Below, in pieces: positions 4,896 through 11,949 of a stretch of DNA of 19,300 nucleotides. Location: the NCBI GenBank assembly GCA_030643245.1, contig DAOWME010000026.1, forward strand, positions 1 to 19,300, in the 5' to 3' direction. The position numbers and the translations under genes were made by a program. The first letter of the stretch is position 1; each line of letters opens with the position of its first letter. The stretch comes from Deltaproteobacteria bacterium (GTDB taxonomy: Bacteria > Desulfobacterota > UBA8473). The notes beneath the pieces were generated by a model. It was given only the letters and a program-made list of their open reading frames with translations, had not been told where the DNA came from and searched no databases.

Positions 4896-6500
4896 CTATA
4901 GGGATTGATGCTCCGTGCGAAGCAGATCATTTATGGTTTTGACCGGATTGAATGTGTTTATAGGAACTTCTACGAAAACCGTGATCCAATTCGCCATAGC
5001 CCCGTTCCAGAGCCCGGGGAGTTCCAGAGCCTTCAGGTCCCGGCCGTCTTTTGACTTCTGAGAGATAAATACAGCGTCCGGATCCACAAAGCCTTTCAGA
5101 TCAAAAAGCTTTCCTTCATTGTCCCGGACAGCACAGACAATATCAACCGGGTTGAAATAGGTGGCGGAGCCCAATATCGTCTGTTGTTCCTCTGATTCAG
5201 GATCAACCTGGACAGTTTCCACAATCTGCAAAGATAGTGCACCGTCTTTACCCTCCACCCAGAAAGGGCCTCCTCCGGGTTCTCCCTCATTCCTAACCAT
5301 GCCGCATACCCGCAAGGGGCGTTTCAGCCTGTTCTGGAGAAACCTTCTTTTTTCACCGGAAGATTTCCATCGCCAATCAACAGGAGGAGAAAGATATAGC
5401 CTGTTCCTGGCGAAGTCCATGACTTCTTCGATGAAATTATGCTCCGGTTTTTCTGCTGCCAGCCTTTCCAAATAACCAAACACCTTTTTCTGGATTTCAA
5501 TCAGGTATCCTGCCAGAATTTTTTTCCATTTGAAGGTTGGGCATTTGAGTCGATCCGGAACTATGTTGTCGATATTTTTTATATAGATTATATCCCCCCG
5601 GAGGTCGTTCAGATTTTCGATGAGAGCCCCGTGACCTCCGGGTCGAAAAAGGAGACTTCCATCTTTCTCTCGGAATGGTTTGTTGTTCAGGTCCACAGCA
5701 ATGGTGTCAGTGGATTGCTTCTGAAGAGAAAAATTCACCTGAAAGCGGACACCGTATCTCTCCTCATACCGAGGCCCGACTCCTTCCAGAATATCGGCAA
5801 ACTTCTGTTGATGTTCGGGGGAGACAGTGAAATGGAGCCGACAGATCCCTTCCGCATCGCCGACATATTCCGCTGCCTCGACCAGATGTTCCTCAAAGGA
5901 AGTCCTGCTTCCCTCCGGATAACTGTGAAACTTGAGCAGACCCTTGGGTAGATGAGTATAGTAGATACCACGGGAAGTAAGGAGGTGATCGATGATCTCT
6001 TTGAACCTGCCTTTACGTAACTCGGTCTCTGTATCAAACCCGGAGGCAGCCATAGCTGATTTGATGTCATCAAAAAAGGCGAATCGCATGATCCCTTCCA
6101 TGAAGCGGAGGACCTCTTCAGCCTCTCCATCTCCTTGTCCTGCCTTTCTGGTGATTTTATCTCGATCACAGTCCTGATATACTTTTCTTAACTGGAGCAG
6201 TGCCTTAAACATCCTGCTGGCTGCGCCTGAGGCGGGTACGAATTTCAGGAGACGCCCTGAACTCGCCGCTTCCTTATGGAGAAGAGAAAATTTCCGAACC
6301 TCGTCTTCGGGGATCACTCTTATGCCGTCACCAACAGTACATGGCCGATTTAGCTTCAGATATGAGGCCCCTCTCTTGAAGGTCCGTATTTGAGACCTGA
6401 CCTGTTCCACTGTGATCCCCATGGCCTTCATCTGTGCTATATCGGTATCCTTTAAATGGGATAGCTCGTTTCCTTTCTTCTCGACTTGTACTGTGGCCAC
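4896..6500 (-). CDS. DUF4301 protein with nucleotidyltransferase-like motifs
   Basis: The 534-residue protein matches what I know of the uncharacterised DUF4301 family. Several segments resemble sugar-phosphate nucleotidyltransferases: VPASGAASRMFKALL (88-102) resembles the glycine/Ser-rich nucleotide loop, LPKGLLKFH (184-192) the P-K-x-L-L motif, and RPGGHGALIENL (286-297) with IIYIKNIDNIV (304-314) the G-H-G and N-x-D-N motifs of UDP-sugar pyrophosphorylases. A function in nucleotide-sugar or related activation is my inference. The start is GTG (6498-6500), with a GGAG about eight bases upstream. It lies 30 nt after the MaoC-fold gene and is probably cotranscribed. No membrane segments or signal peptide are visible. 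Confidence 0.75.
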   Translation of the reverse strand: MATVQVEKKGNELSHLKDTDIAQMKAMGITVEQVRSQIRTFKRGASYLKLNRPCTVGDGIRVIPEDEVRKFSLLHKEAASSGRLLKFVPASGAASRMFKALLQLRKVYQDCDRDKITRKAGQGDGEAEEVLRFMEGIMRFAFFDDIKSAMAASGFDTETELRKGRFKEIIDHLLTSRGIYYTHLPKGLLKFHSYPEGSRTSFEEHLVEAAEYVGDAEGICRLHFTVSPEHQQKFADILEGVGPRYEERYGVRFQVNFSLQKQSTDTIAVDLNNKPFREKDGSLLFRPGGHGALIENLNDLRGDIIYIKNIDNIVPDRLKCPTFKWKKILAGYLIEIQKKVFGYLERLAAEKPEHNFIEEVMDFARNRLYLSPPVDWRWKSSGEKRRFLQNRLKRPLRVCGMVRNEGEPGGGPFWVEGKDGALSLQIVETVQVDPESEEQQTILGSATYFNPVDIVCAVRDNEGKLFDLKGFVDPDAVFISQKSKDGRDLKALELPGLWNGAMANWITVFVEVPINTFNPVKTINDLLRTEHQSL

Positions 6501-6518
6501 GTCTTCACTCCGAGTACA

Positions 6519-6534
6519 CGGCCCCGTCCCTTAT
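6519..6534. repeat. Solo end of a family A element between two operon genes
   Basis: On the minus strand this reads ATAAGGGACGGGGCCG. It shares 13 consecutive bases (AGGGACGGGGCCG) with the stub at 3190-3202 and with the family A consensus. It supplies the stop codon of the MaoC-fold gene and sits just upstream of the DUF4301 ribosome site. Confidence 0.4.
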
Positions 6535-6974
6535 CTTCTTATCATCAGATAGGCCATCTCATTATTCATTACCGTCTCATCCCTCTGGTTCATTACCGTC
6601 CATTTTGCCCTTATTATACCCCTGTCAGGTTTTTTTGTCTCTTTCTTTTCAATGACCTCAATTTGAACCTTTATTGTGTCTCCAGGCTTGACCGGCGCCA
6701 AATACCGAACCCTGTCCATACCCAAGAAAGCGATGACAGTGCCTTCAAAAATACCCAGTCTGGTGGCCAGGCCCGATGAAAGGGCAAAGGTTAATGGACC
6801 CGGAGTTATCTTCCCTTTATGGACACTCTTCCTTGCAAACTCTTCATCAGTAAAGAGGGGGTTATCTATACCTGTGAGTTCAAGAAAGATCCCGATATCT
6901 TTTTCCGTGACCGTCCTGGTAGATGTGGTAAACTCCTGTCCCACTTCAAAGTCCTCAAAATACATACTGTCCAT
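6531..6974 (-). CDS. MaoC-like hotdog-fold protein with degenerate catalytic dyad
   Basis: The 147-residue protein is a single MaoC-type hotdog domain: an N-terminal FEDFEVGQEF, a central helix with LTGIDNPLFTDEEFAR (33-48), then the strand region VIAFLGMDRVRYLAPVKPGDTIKV typical of the family. (R)-specific hydratases carry D-x-N-P-x-H in this helix. Here the sequence is I36-D37-N38-P39-L40-F41, so the Asp is displaced by one residue and the His is Phe. Hydratase activity is therefore doubtful; a non-catalytic partner, thioesterase-like or binding role are alternatives. The ribosome site AGAGGAGG lies six bases from the ATG. It lies between the aldolase-like gene (62 nt upstream) and DUF4301. 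Confidence 0.75.
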   Translation of the reverse strand: MDSMYFEDFEVGQEFTTSTRTVTEKDIGIFLELTGIDNPLFTDEEFARKSVHKGKITPGPLTFALSSGLATRLGIFEGTVIAFLGMDRVRYLAPVKPGDTIKVQIEVIEKKETKKPDRGIIRAKWTVMNQRDETVMNNEMAYLMIRR

Positions 6975-7036
6975 TGATGGCCTCCTCTGACCCTAAGGTG
7001 CGAAACTTGAATGAGTACTTTTAAGATGACACGACA

Positions 7037-8329
7037 CTAATCCTCAAAATCCCCTGCCGGCCCCTTATCCGAATTCAACCCAGCAGCCCGCTCACAAATC
7101 CTGGTCTCCGTCCACTGAGCAGGGTCTTCAATTCGAGTGATTTTTGGACCCAGATCATAGGATCCTGCCTTGAGGATAGCCTCAACGGCTAAGGGCGCAG
7201 TGTCGCGGGCATTAAAAACATTGGTCAACAGCTCGTAAACAAAAACCTCAACCCCTTTTGCCATCCTTTCGCGCACATCGCGGGGCAGACGCAGGAGCTT
7301 GTTCTCGAAGGGGAGGTTGATTTTCTTGTAATTCCCGCCCTTCAGTTCTTTTGATTTTGCATACTCGACCATTTCAGTCCACAGCCCTTCGGTCACCCCT
7401 TTGTCCACTACCTTGATAAACTCCCCGTTTTTGTCCAATTGTGCGTTTCCGTATTCATTGACCTTCACACCCCATGTAATCATCTGAAGGGCAGTCGCCA
7501 CATTCGCCTTGGTGGTGTTGGTCTCCTGGACGATACTTCGGAGTCGACCAGAATTGTTACCCGAAGTTCCGTGCTGGGCCCCTGATACTTTGTATTTGGT
7601 CAAGGCCTTATGGATCTCTGCCGTCAATGGAACCTGTATACCCTTGTCGCTTTCTTCGATGCCGTGGGTGGTTCCATTGTTCAAGGCGATCCAATCAGGA
7701 AAGATGTCACGGGCATTAAGACCCTGGATCAAAAAGAGGGCCTCATCAACAGTCGAAAGCCCTTCCTTTCCCTTTATCTCACCTACTTCCGTTTCAAAGC
7801 CGGCCCACTTGGGGATAAAAGAGTAGAGGGTCATACTGGCAAGAAGGTTTTCATCGTCAGGGAGGTGTGAGGCATCAATGGCAATGGAGGTGATACCTGC
7901 GTCAAACAGGGAAGAAATTTCGGTTTTCCCTGTTTCAATATCGTCGGGACCCTTTATACCGTAATGATCTGCATGTATAGCAACCGGCACTGTAATGCCA
8001 AGCTCATTGCAAATGGCATTCACCTGCCTTGCCATATTCCATAAACTGACTGCACAATAAGCATTTGCCCCACCTTCTGATTTTGCGATTTCAATAATAA
8101 TAGCGGCATTTGCCAGCTGCGCAGCTCTGAGCGCCCCGCGGATCACAAAGTGGTTTCGTCCGTTGGCTGCAATAGTCATGGCCTTTCCCTTGGCGATCAT
8201 GGCGCGGTCTATCACCTTCCCGCTCACAATCAGCGCCCTGGAGTTAGGAAAGAGTTTAACTATGTTGGGCGGACGACCGATCTTGATTGCCTCTTCAAAT
8301 TCCGAAATTGCCGAAATTGTCTTTGCCAT
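7037..8329 (-). CDS. Class II (zinc) fructose-bisphosphate aldolase family protein, long variant
   Basis: The 430-residue protein has the class II aldolase barrel with its metal and catalytic residues in order: IHADHYG with H119, D121 and H122; FETEVGEIKG with E181; NNGTTHG with H222; and SGAQHGTSG with H253. Class II aldolases use zinc to cleave or form fructose-1,6-bisphosphate or related ketose phosphates. Departures are visible: the usual V-L-H-G-G-S-G is A-Q-H-G-T-S-G, and the usual K-x-N-x-x-T-D phosphate segment is KVNEYGNAQ. There is also a C-terminal extension of roughly 70 residues beyond typical members. A different phosphorylated substrate is possible. It is the first gene of a four-gene minus-strand run; the ribosome site AAAGGGGG lies eight bases from the ATG. 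Confidence 0.8.
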   Translation of the reverse strand: MAKTISAISEFEEAIKIGRPPNIVKLFPNSRALIVSGKVIDRAMIAKGKAMTIAANGRNHFVIRGALRAAQLANAAIIIEIAKSEGGANAYCAVSLWNMARQVNAICNELGITVPVAIHADHYGIKGPDDIETGKTEISSLFDAGITSIAIDASHLPDDENLLASMTLYSFIPKWAGFETEVGEIKGKEGLSTVDEALFLIQGLNARDIFPDWIALNNGTTHGIEESDKGIQVPLTAEIHKALTKYKVSGAQHGTSGNNSGRLRSIVQETNTTKANVATALQMITWGVKVNEYGNAQLDKNGEFIKVVDKGVTEGLWTEMVEYAKSKELKGGNYKKINLPFENKLLRLPRDVRERMAKGVEVFVYELLTNVFNARDTAPLAVEAILKAGSYDLGPKITRIEDPAQWTETRICERAAGLNSDKGPAGDFED

Positions 8330-8356
8330 GATGAAATCCCCCTTTTTAGTGCAGGC

Positions 8357-8394
8357 GTTATAAGTTGTGAGCGTTTTCCGTTCATGCCTTGAAC
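8357..8394 (-). promoter_or_regulatory. Candidate promoter with overlapping inverted repeat upstream of the aldolase-led operon
   Basis: On the minus strand a -10-like TATAAC (8357-8362) lies 17 bp from a weak -35-like ATGAAC (8380-8385). The -35 position overlaps a perfect 5-bp inverted repeat with a 5-bp spacer, GTTCA-TGCCT-TGAAC (8380-8394). Together they look like a promoter with an operator, but the -35 match is poor. Confidence 0.3.
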
Positions 8395-8429
8395 TTTTTG
8401 TTCGTGGCCTATGACCTGGAAAATTTTTC

Positions 8430-8560
8430 GACCTGTGCAGTTACACAAACCTGGTCTCTTGAAGTGGCTTTGATGATACAGTTAAGCTCCATCTGCTTGT
8501 TTCGTTTGATTGTTATACGTAAGGACCTGTCCAACATCCAAATATACATAAGAGAGACAT
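8430..8560. repeat. Family B, copy 2: left half only
   Basis: Starting at GACCTGTGCAGTTACACAA (8430-8448), the sequence follows copy 1 (from 1949) through the first 28-nt arm and about 40 bases beyond, with scattered substitutions, then diverges near 8560. The right arm and right terminal repeat are missing. It occupies the gap between the aldolase-led operon and the first radical SAM gene. Confidence 0.7.
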
Positions 8561-8590
8561 AGAATTTTGAAGACCAAGAGAGACTAATGG

Positions 8591-8607
8591 CTGGTCCTTG
8601 AGACCAG
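8591..8607 (-). terminator. Small hairpin just after a radical SAM gene
   Basis: CTGGTC-CTTGA-GACCAG is a 6-bp perfect stem lying 20 nt beyond the stop of the minus-strand gene at 8627. There is no following T-tract, so a terminator role is weakly supported. Confidence 0.25.
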
Positions 8608-8626
8608 GATTCGGGGGGATGGTTCC

Positions 8627-9664
8627 TCAATATGCCTCCGCATCAACATTGTCCGTCAGATATTGTCGATCCCTGTCACAAGAGGCAATAACCCCTAAAT
8701 TCCCAAGACGAATATTTTGCAAGCCCGCTGCCTTGGCCCTCTTATACGCTTCCACCATTTCCTCCACAGAAGGACTTCTGAAATCCTTCATTCGGTATTG
8801 CGGGAAGAAAGCAAGGATCGTGAAGGGGATAGTGGGGTCAACGTCTGCCAAACTCTGCGCGATTTGTTCCAGTTCGTCGGTTTCCACGAGGCCGGGGATA
8901 TACAGTGACAGGACTTCCAGCACAAAGCCCCTTTTGAGGATCGCTTCAGGTAGTTTCAAGATATGTGTGTTGGAACACCCGGTCAGCCACTTGTGTTTCT
9001 CTGAATTGTAAGCCTTGATGTCGAGCCAGAAAGCGTCCACACCCGAATCCCGGAGGTAATCCAGGTTCTTGGGGGTCAATCCGTATCCATTCGTTTCGAT
9101 CAATACGAGAAGACGGGTATGCGCCCTGATCAACTGAGCGCATTCTCCATAGAACTCGGGGCAGCAAGTCACGTCCCCTCCGGTGAAAGCCACGATATTT
9201 CGTGCAGGGCCGAACCCCTGGTGGCTCCACACGATCGACTCAGGACCCAGGACGCCAGGGCATGAACGCGATCTCTCCTCGTAAGTCACACAACTCCCAC
9301 AGCATTTACAGGTATCATGGGCATGCCACGCCGTGGCCCTCCCCCTAGGTTCCACCAGGGTGACGGTCTTTTCATATGCAACGGCTTCTTTCAATATTCT
9401 CTGCGGTGAATACCATGTGCCGTCCTTCACCTTGGTGAAATACCAGGAATGACATTTTCGGCATGAAAAGTTGCAACCGGACTGGTAGATGGAGAGATAG
9501 TTCTCCGGGCGTGACAGGTGAATGGAAGTGATGAGGCGATGAACTTCATTATTTTCGCACCTTAAGGTGATCCTGCAGGCAGGAAAATATTTCCCGTTCA
9601 CCTTGACTGCGCAGCTTCCCCTGGGAACCCCTTGTTCCTTCAACCTGCAAAGGAAGCCTTCCAT
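8627..9664 (-). CDS. Radical SAM protein with a second cysteine cluster (PflA/AmmeMemoRadiSam-like)
   Basis: The 345-residue protein has the radical SAM [4Fe-4S] motif C-x3-C-x2-C at C64, C68 and C71 (SGCNFSCRKCHSW). A second cluster motif at C119, C122, C125 and C135 (DTCKCCGSCV...SCPG) resembles the ferredoxin-like insert of glycyl-radical-enzyme activases. The region VAFTGGDVTCCPEF supplies the SAM-binding G-G-D segment. The end, IPFTILAFFPQYRMKDF followed by AGLQNIRLGN, is also found in the next gene and in PflA-like AmmeMemoRadiSam proteins. Its partner enzyme is not in the window. A family A repeat separates it from the related gene upstream. The start ATG has GGAGATAGAGATAAG upstream. 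Substrate unknown. Confidence 0.8.
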   Translation of the reverse strand: MEGFLCRLKEQGVPRGSCAVKVNGKYFPACRITLRCENNEVHRLITSIHLSRPENYLSIYQSGCNFSCRKCHSWYFTKVKDGTWYSPQRILKEAVAYEKTVTLVEPRGRATAWHAHDTCKCCGSCVTYEERSRSCPGVLGPESIVWSHQGFGPARNIVAFTGGDVTCCPEFYGECAQLIRAHTRLLVLIETNGYGLTPKNLDYLRDSGVDAFWLDIKAYNSEKHKWLTGCSNTHILKLPEAILKRGFVLEVLSLYIPGLVETDELEQIAQSLADVDPTIPFTILAFFPQYRMKDFRSPSVEEMVEAYKRAKAAGLQNIRLGNLGVIASCDRDRQYLTDNVDAEAY

Positions 9665-9688
9665 CTTATCTCTATCTCCGTATTAGAC

Positions 9689-9768
9689 TTAGGGACGTGG
9701 CCGAAATAACTTCCCCATTTGTACATCTGAGCGCCAACTTGAGGAAGTTATTTCGTCCCCGTCCCTAA
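9689..9768. repeat. Family A, short internal-deletion copy (80 bp)
   Basis: It begins TTAGGGACGTGGCCGAAATA and ends with an inverted copy (GAAGTTATTTCGTCCCCGTC...). Compared with the full-length copy at 14541-14726 it lacks exactly the equivalent of 14581-14686, and the joint lies at an ATCT present at both deletion borders (14577-14580 and 14683-14686). With the middle gone, the two ends can form one near-continuous hairpin. Confidence 0.85.
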
Positions 9769-9791
9769 AGATGCCCAGCGGGGGCATCTTT
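9767..9791. terminator. Hairpin next to the short family A repeat, possible terminator
   Basis: AAAGATGCCC (9767-9776) pairs perfectly with GGGCATCTTT (9782-9791) around a 5-nt loop. It lies about 50 nt after the stop of the minus-strand radical SAM gene at 9841. The A-rich and T-rich ends of the stem could serve as short tracts in either direction, but no longer T-run follows. Confidence 0.4.
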
Positions 9792-9840
9792 GTAAACTTA
9801 AGTGCCCCACTGTATCGTTCATACGCCGGCTTTTTAAAAG

Positions 9841-10956
9841 TCAGACGTTCTGTACAAGAAGGTGTGTATTCGCGATTCTTACATTTTTAAGCCCTGCTTC
9901 TAGGGCAACACTCCGACAACTGTCTGCGAAGTCCTTTGTGGTCAATGGCATATCCGACATGTAAAAGTGAGGACAAAAAGCGAGAAGACTGTATGGAATC
10001 TCAGGGTTTATTGAGGCTATGAACCTTGCAATGTTGCTTATCTCCTCCTTATCTATGTAGCCTGGAACAAGAAGGGTACTTGCAAGGAGAGGTGGGGGCA
10101 CGGGTCTCTGTTTAATCCTATCTCCCGCTCTTGTGAAGTTCCCCAGGGTTCTCTTGTTCGAAATGCCAGTTAAAGCCATATGGAGATTTTCGTCCCATGC
10201 CTTTAAGTCAAACTTCACACAGCCGCCTGAATTGATTGATGTTTCCATCATCTCGTCAAGAAGTCTCTCATTCATAGATCCGTTGGTCTCCCAGCAGATT
10301 CTCAGGATCCTCCCTTTGTTTTCATCAAGGGCAAGTTTTGATACCTCCAATGAAAAAGGAAGCTGAGGGCTTGGATCCCCTCCAAAATAGCAGATACAAG
10401 ATGTTCTTTCATCCACATCCGAAACAAGATCTCTTGCAAAGGCTCTACCAGGACTAAAGGTTTCATGTTTGAATTGCCAGTTTTGGCAGTAGAGGCAATT
10501 GAATGAGCACGCATGGAAAAATACCGCAAGGTTCTTGTATCCTCTTTCAGGACCGGGTCGGTAAGCATACTCGGGATATCCGGCACCGGTTCCTCCGGGG
10601 CATACCCAATCTCCGACACAATTTGTGGGAAGGGGGTCATGATACCATGAAAGCTTACCTTTTGCGGAAGAGACTCCCGTAATCTTCCCTCTTTCATTTT
10701 TCCTCAGCCCACAGTATCCGACCCCGTTTTCCGGGATTTTGCACTCATTCACACAAACCTTGCAAGAAACCCCATTAGGGTCTTTTGGTGGCATTATCGG
10801 GAGACCGAAGGCTACCCTGCTTTTCATATGAGACTGCATCGCAAGGGCAATGGCATACTTCGGTCTTTCCCGTATACACGCGAGACACACACCAAGCTCT
10901 TTTGAGACTAGCGGCGAAGTTGTGTTGCAGAGATGACACCGTCCCATTGTTGTCAT
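9841..10956 (-). CDS. PflA-like radical SAM protein with N-terminal zinc-ribbon-like cysteines
   Basis: Numbered from the ATG at 10956, the 371-residue protein opens with CHLC (7-10) and CLAC (24-27), a zinc-ribbon pattern. It continues with C65-x2-C68-x3-C72 and C82 (SCKVCVNECK...GYCGLR) and then the radical SAM motif C150-x3-C154-x2-C157 (ACSFNCLYCQNW). FGGDPSPQ is the SAM-binding segment. The end, IPYSLLAFCPHFYMSD then AGLKNVRIAN, matches the neighbouring radical SAM protein, so the two are paralogues. The architecture is that of PflA-like AmmeMemoRadiSam relatives. The frame extends to a TTG at 10971, but that TTG is part of the GGGGGAGG ribosome site that serves the ATG at 10956, so I use the ATG. 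Substrate unknown. Confidence 0.8.
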   Translation of the reverse strand: MTTMGRCHLCNTTSPLVSKELGVCLACIRERPKYAIALAMQSHMKSRVAFGLPIMPPKDPNGVSCKVCVNECKIPENGVGYCGLRKNERGKITGVSSAKGKLSWYHDPLPTNCVGDWVCPGGTGAGYPEYAYRPGPERGYKNLAVFFHACSFNCLYCQNWQFKHETFSPGRAFARDLVSDVDERTSCICYFGGDPSPQLPFSLEVSKLALDENKGRILRICWETNGSMNERLLDEMMETSINSGGCVKFDLKAWDENLHMALTGISNKRTLGNFTRAGDRIKQRPVPPPLLASTLLVPGYIDKEEISNIARFIASINPEIPYSLLAFCPHFYMSDMPLTTKDFADSCRSVALEAGLKNVRIANTHLLVQNV

Positions 10957-11004
10957 TGAAACCTCCCCCAATTCAAACCGCTGAATTTAGACGATGTCTC
11001 AAAA

Positions 11005-11634
11005 TCACTTTAGTTTGCAGCCTGTTATGAATTTATCCGGAAACCTTAACGCGTTCTTCCTGGCACTCGAGACCTCAGAAGCAGTCAATATCTCACCATT
11101 TCTGCCTAATGTCATCAACCTATCTATAGGTTCAACATGTGTCAACCCAAGAATATGCCCACACTCATGTGCTGTGGTTCTGAAATCATTAACAGTCGTA
11201 ACATCGGCAACTAAGATGGAATTTATTTCAGACAAAGAGAACCCATTAATACCGTTCAAGCTTCCAGAAAAAAAAGCATTTATGTTGTTTGAATCAAAAT
11301 TATCATGATTGCATAATTCAGAATGATCTCCTCGAAATATAGCTTTAGGTATAGTATTGACATTGATTTCTGTCATTACTATTTCCGCAACTTCAAAAGA
11401 GATATCCGCTTGCTTCCAAATCCTATTGACTTCGTTAAAAACTTCAGTAATACTGCGGTCACTTCGAGTGGTTGTATATATCCCATAATTATCCTTTATC
11501 ATATGAACTTTAACAGGAACAATAATTCTTTTAGACGAACAATCAGCTTCCCCGTTAACCATACAAACCGTATCACTGATATAAAACCCAACAACTAAGA
11601 CCAATAGCATCCCTGCCAAGAGCATCTCTCTCAT
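11005..11634 (-). CDS. Small secreted metzincin-type zinc metalloprotease
   Basis: The 209-residue protein starts with a hydrophobic signal sequence (residues 4-20, LLAGMLLVLVVGFYISD). Its zinc site is TAHECGHILGLTH (154-166), fitting H-E-x-x-H-x-x-G-x-x-H with ligands H156, H160 and H166 and catalytic E157. LM at 173-174 is the likely Met-turn, so this is a complete metzincin signature of the matrixin-like kind. Cysteines at 24, 32, 108 and 206 could form disulfides after export. The size is close to a bare catalytic domain with no visible adhesion modules. A second ATG at codon 4 (11623-11625) is better spaced from the AAAAGG ribosome site. It lies 48 nt before the radical SAM gene on the same strand. 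Substrate unknown. Confidence 0.75.
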   Translation of the reverse strand: MREMLLAGMLLVLVVGFYISDTVCMVNGEADCSSKRIIVPVKVHMIKDNYGIYTTTRSDRSITEVFNEVNRIWKQADISFEVAEIVMTEINVNTIPKAIFRGDHSELCNHDNFDSNNINAFFSGSLNGINGFSLSEINSILVADVTTVNDFRTTAHECGHILGLTHVEPIDRLMTLGRNGEILTASEVSSARKNALRFPDKFITGCKLK

Positions 11635-11648
11635 CCTTTTCTAACTTA

Positions 11649-11838
11649 TTTCCATCCAGAAATGGCCCTTTTTCCCCTGAGCTGCGTTCTCCTCCGGTTT
11701 CCGCCTGCGACGTACGACCATGTACGCCTCGGCGCAAACCGTCGTGCGGCCTTGCTCAGATAAAAAATTGCTCATTTCTGGATTGGAAACCAACTCGTGC
11801 CCATTTTCTCAAGAAGTCTATTTATGGATGAGCACTAA
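11649..11838. repeat. Family C, copy 2
   Basis: Nearly identical, in the same orientation, to 3747-3933. It begins TTTCCATCCAGAAATGGCC at 11649 and ends with the inverted-type end TATTTATGGATGAGCACTA. It lies just upstream of the protease start codon, filling most of the gap to the pyrD stop together with family B copy 3. Confidence 0.8.
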
Positions 11839-11850
11839 CTTGCTATTTTT

Positions 11851-11947
11851 GACCTGTGCAGTTACACAAATTCGGTATGTTGAAGTTTCTCTGATAATTC
11901 AGTCAACAGAATTGCGTTAAGCGGTGACCGTCCTCAACTGCACAGTC
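11851..11947. repeat. Family B, copy 3: 97-bp short form
   Basis: The ends are GACCTGTGCAGTT (11851-11863) and AACTGCACAGTC (11936-11947), an inverted pair with one base missing on the right. The first 19 bases match copy 2 exactly. The interior is short and lacks the 28-nt arms. It ends two bases before the pyrD stop codon. Confidence 0.7.
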
Positions 11948-11949
11948 GG

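Noticed and set aside
5439..5951. 170-codon + strand open frame
   Set aside because: Antisense shadow of the DUF4301 gene, without a start signal or domain.
8598..9011. 137-codon + strand open frame
   Set aside because: Antisense to the first radical SAM gene, whose motifs are unambiguous.
10957..10971. Upstream TTG start for the second radical SAM protein
   Set aside because: The TTG overlaps the GGGGGAGG that serves as ribosome site for the ATG at 10956.
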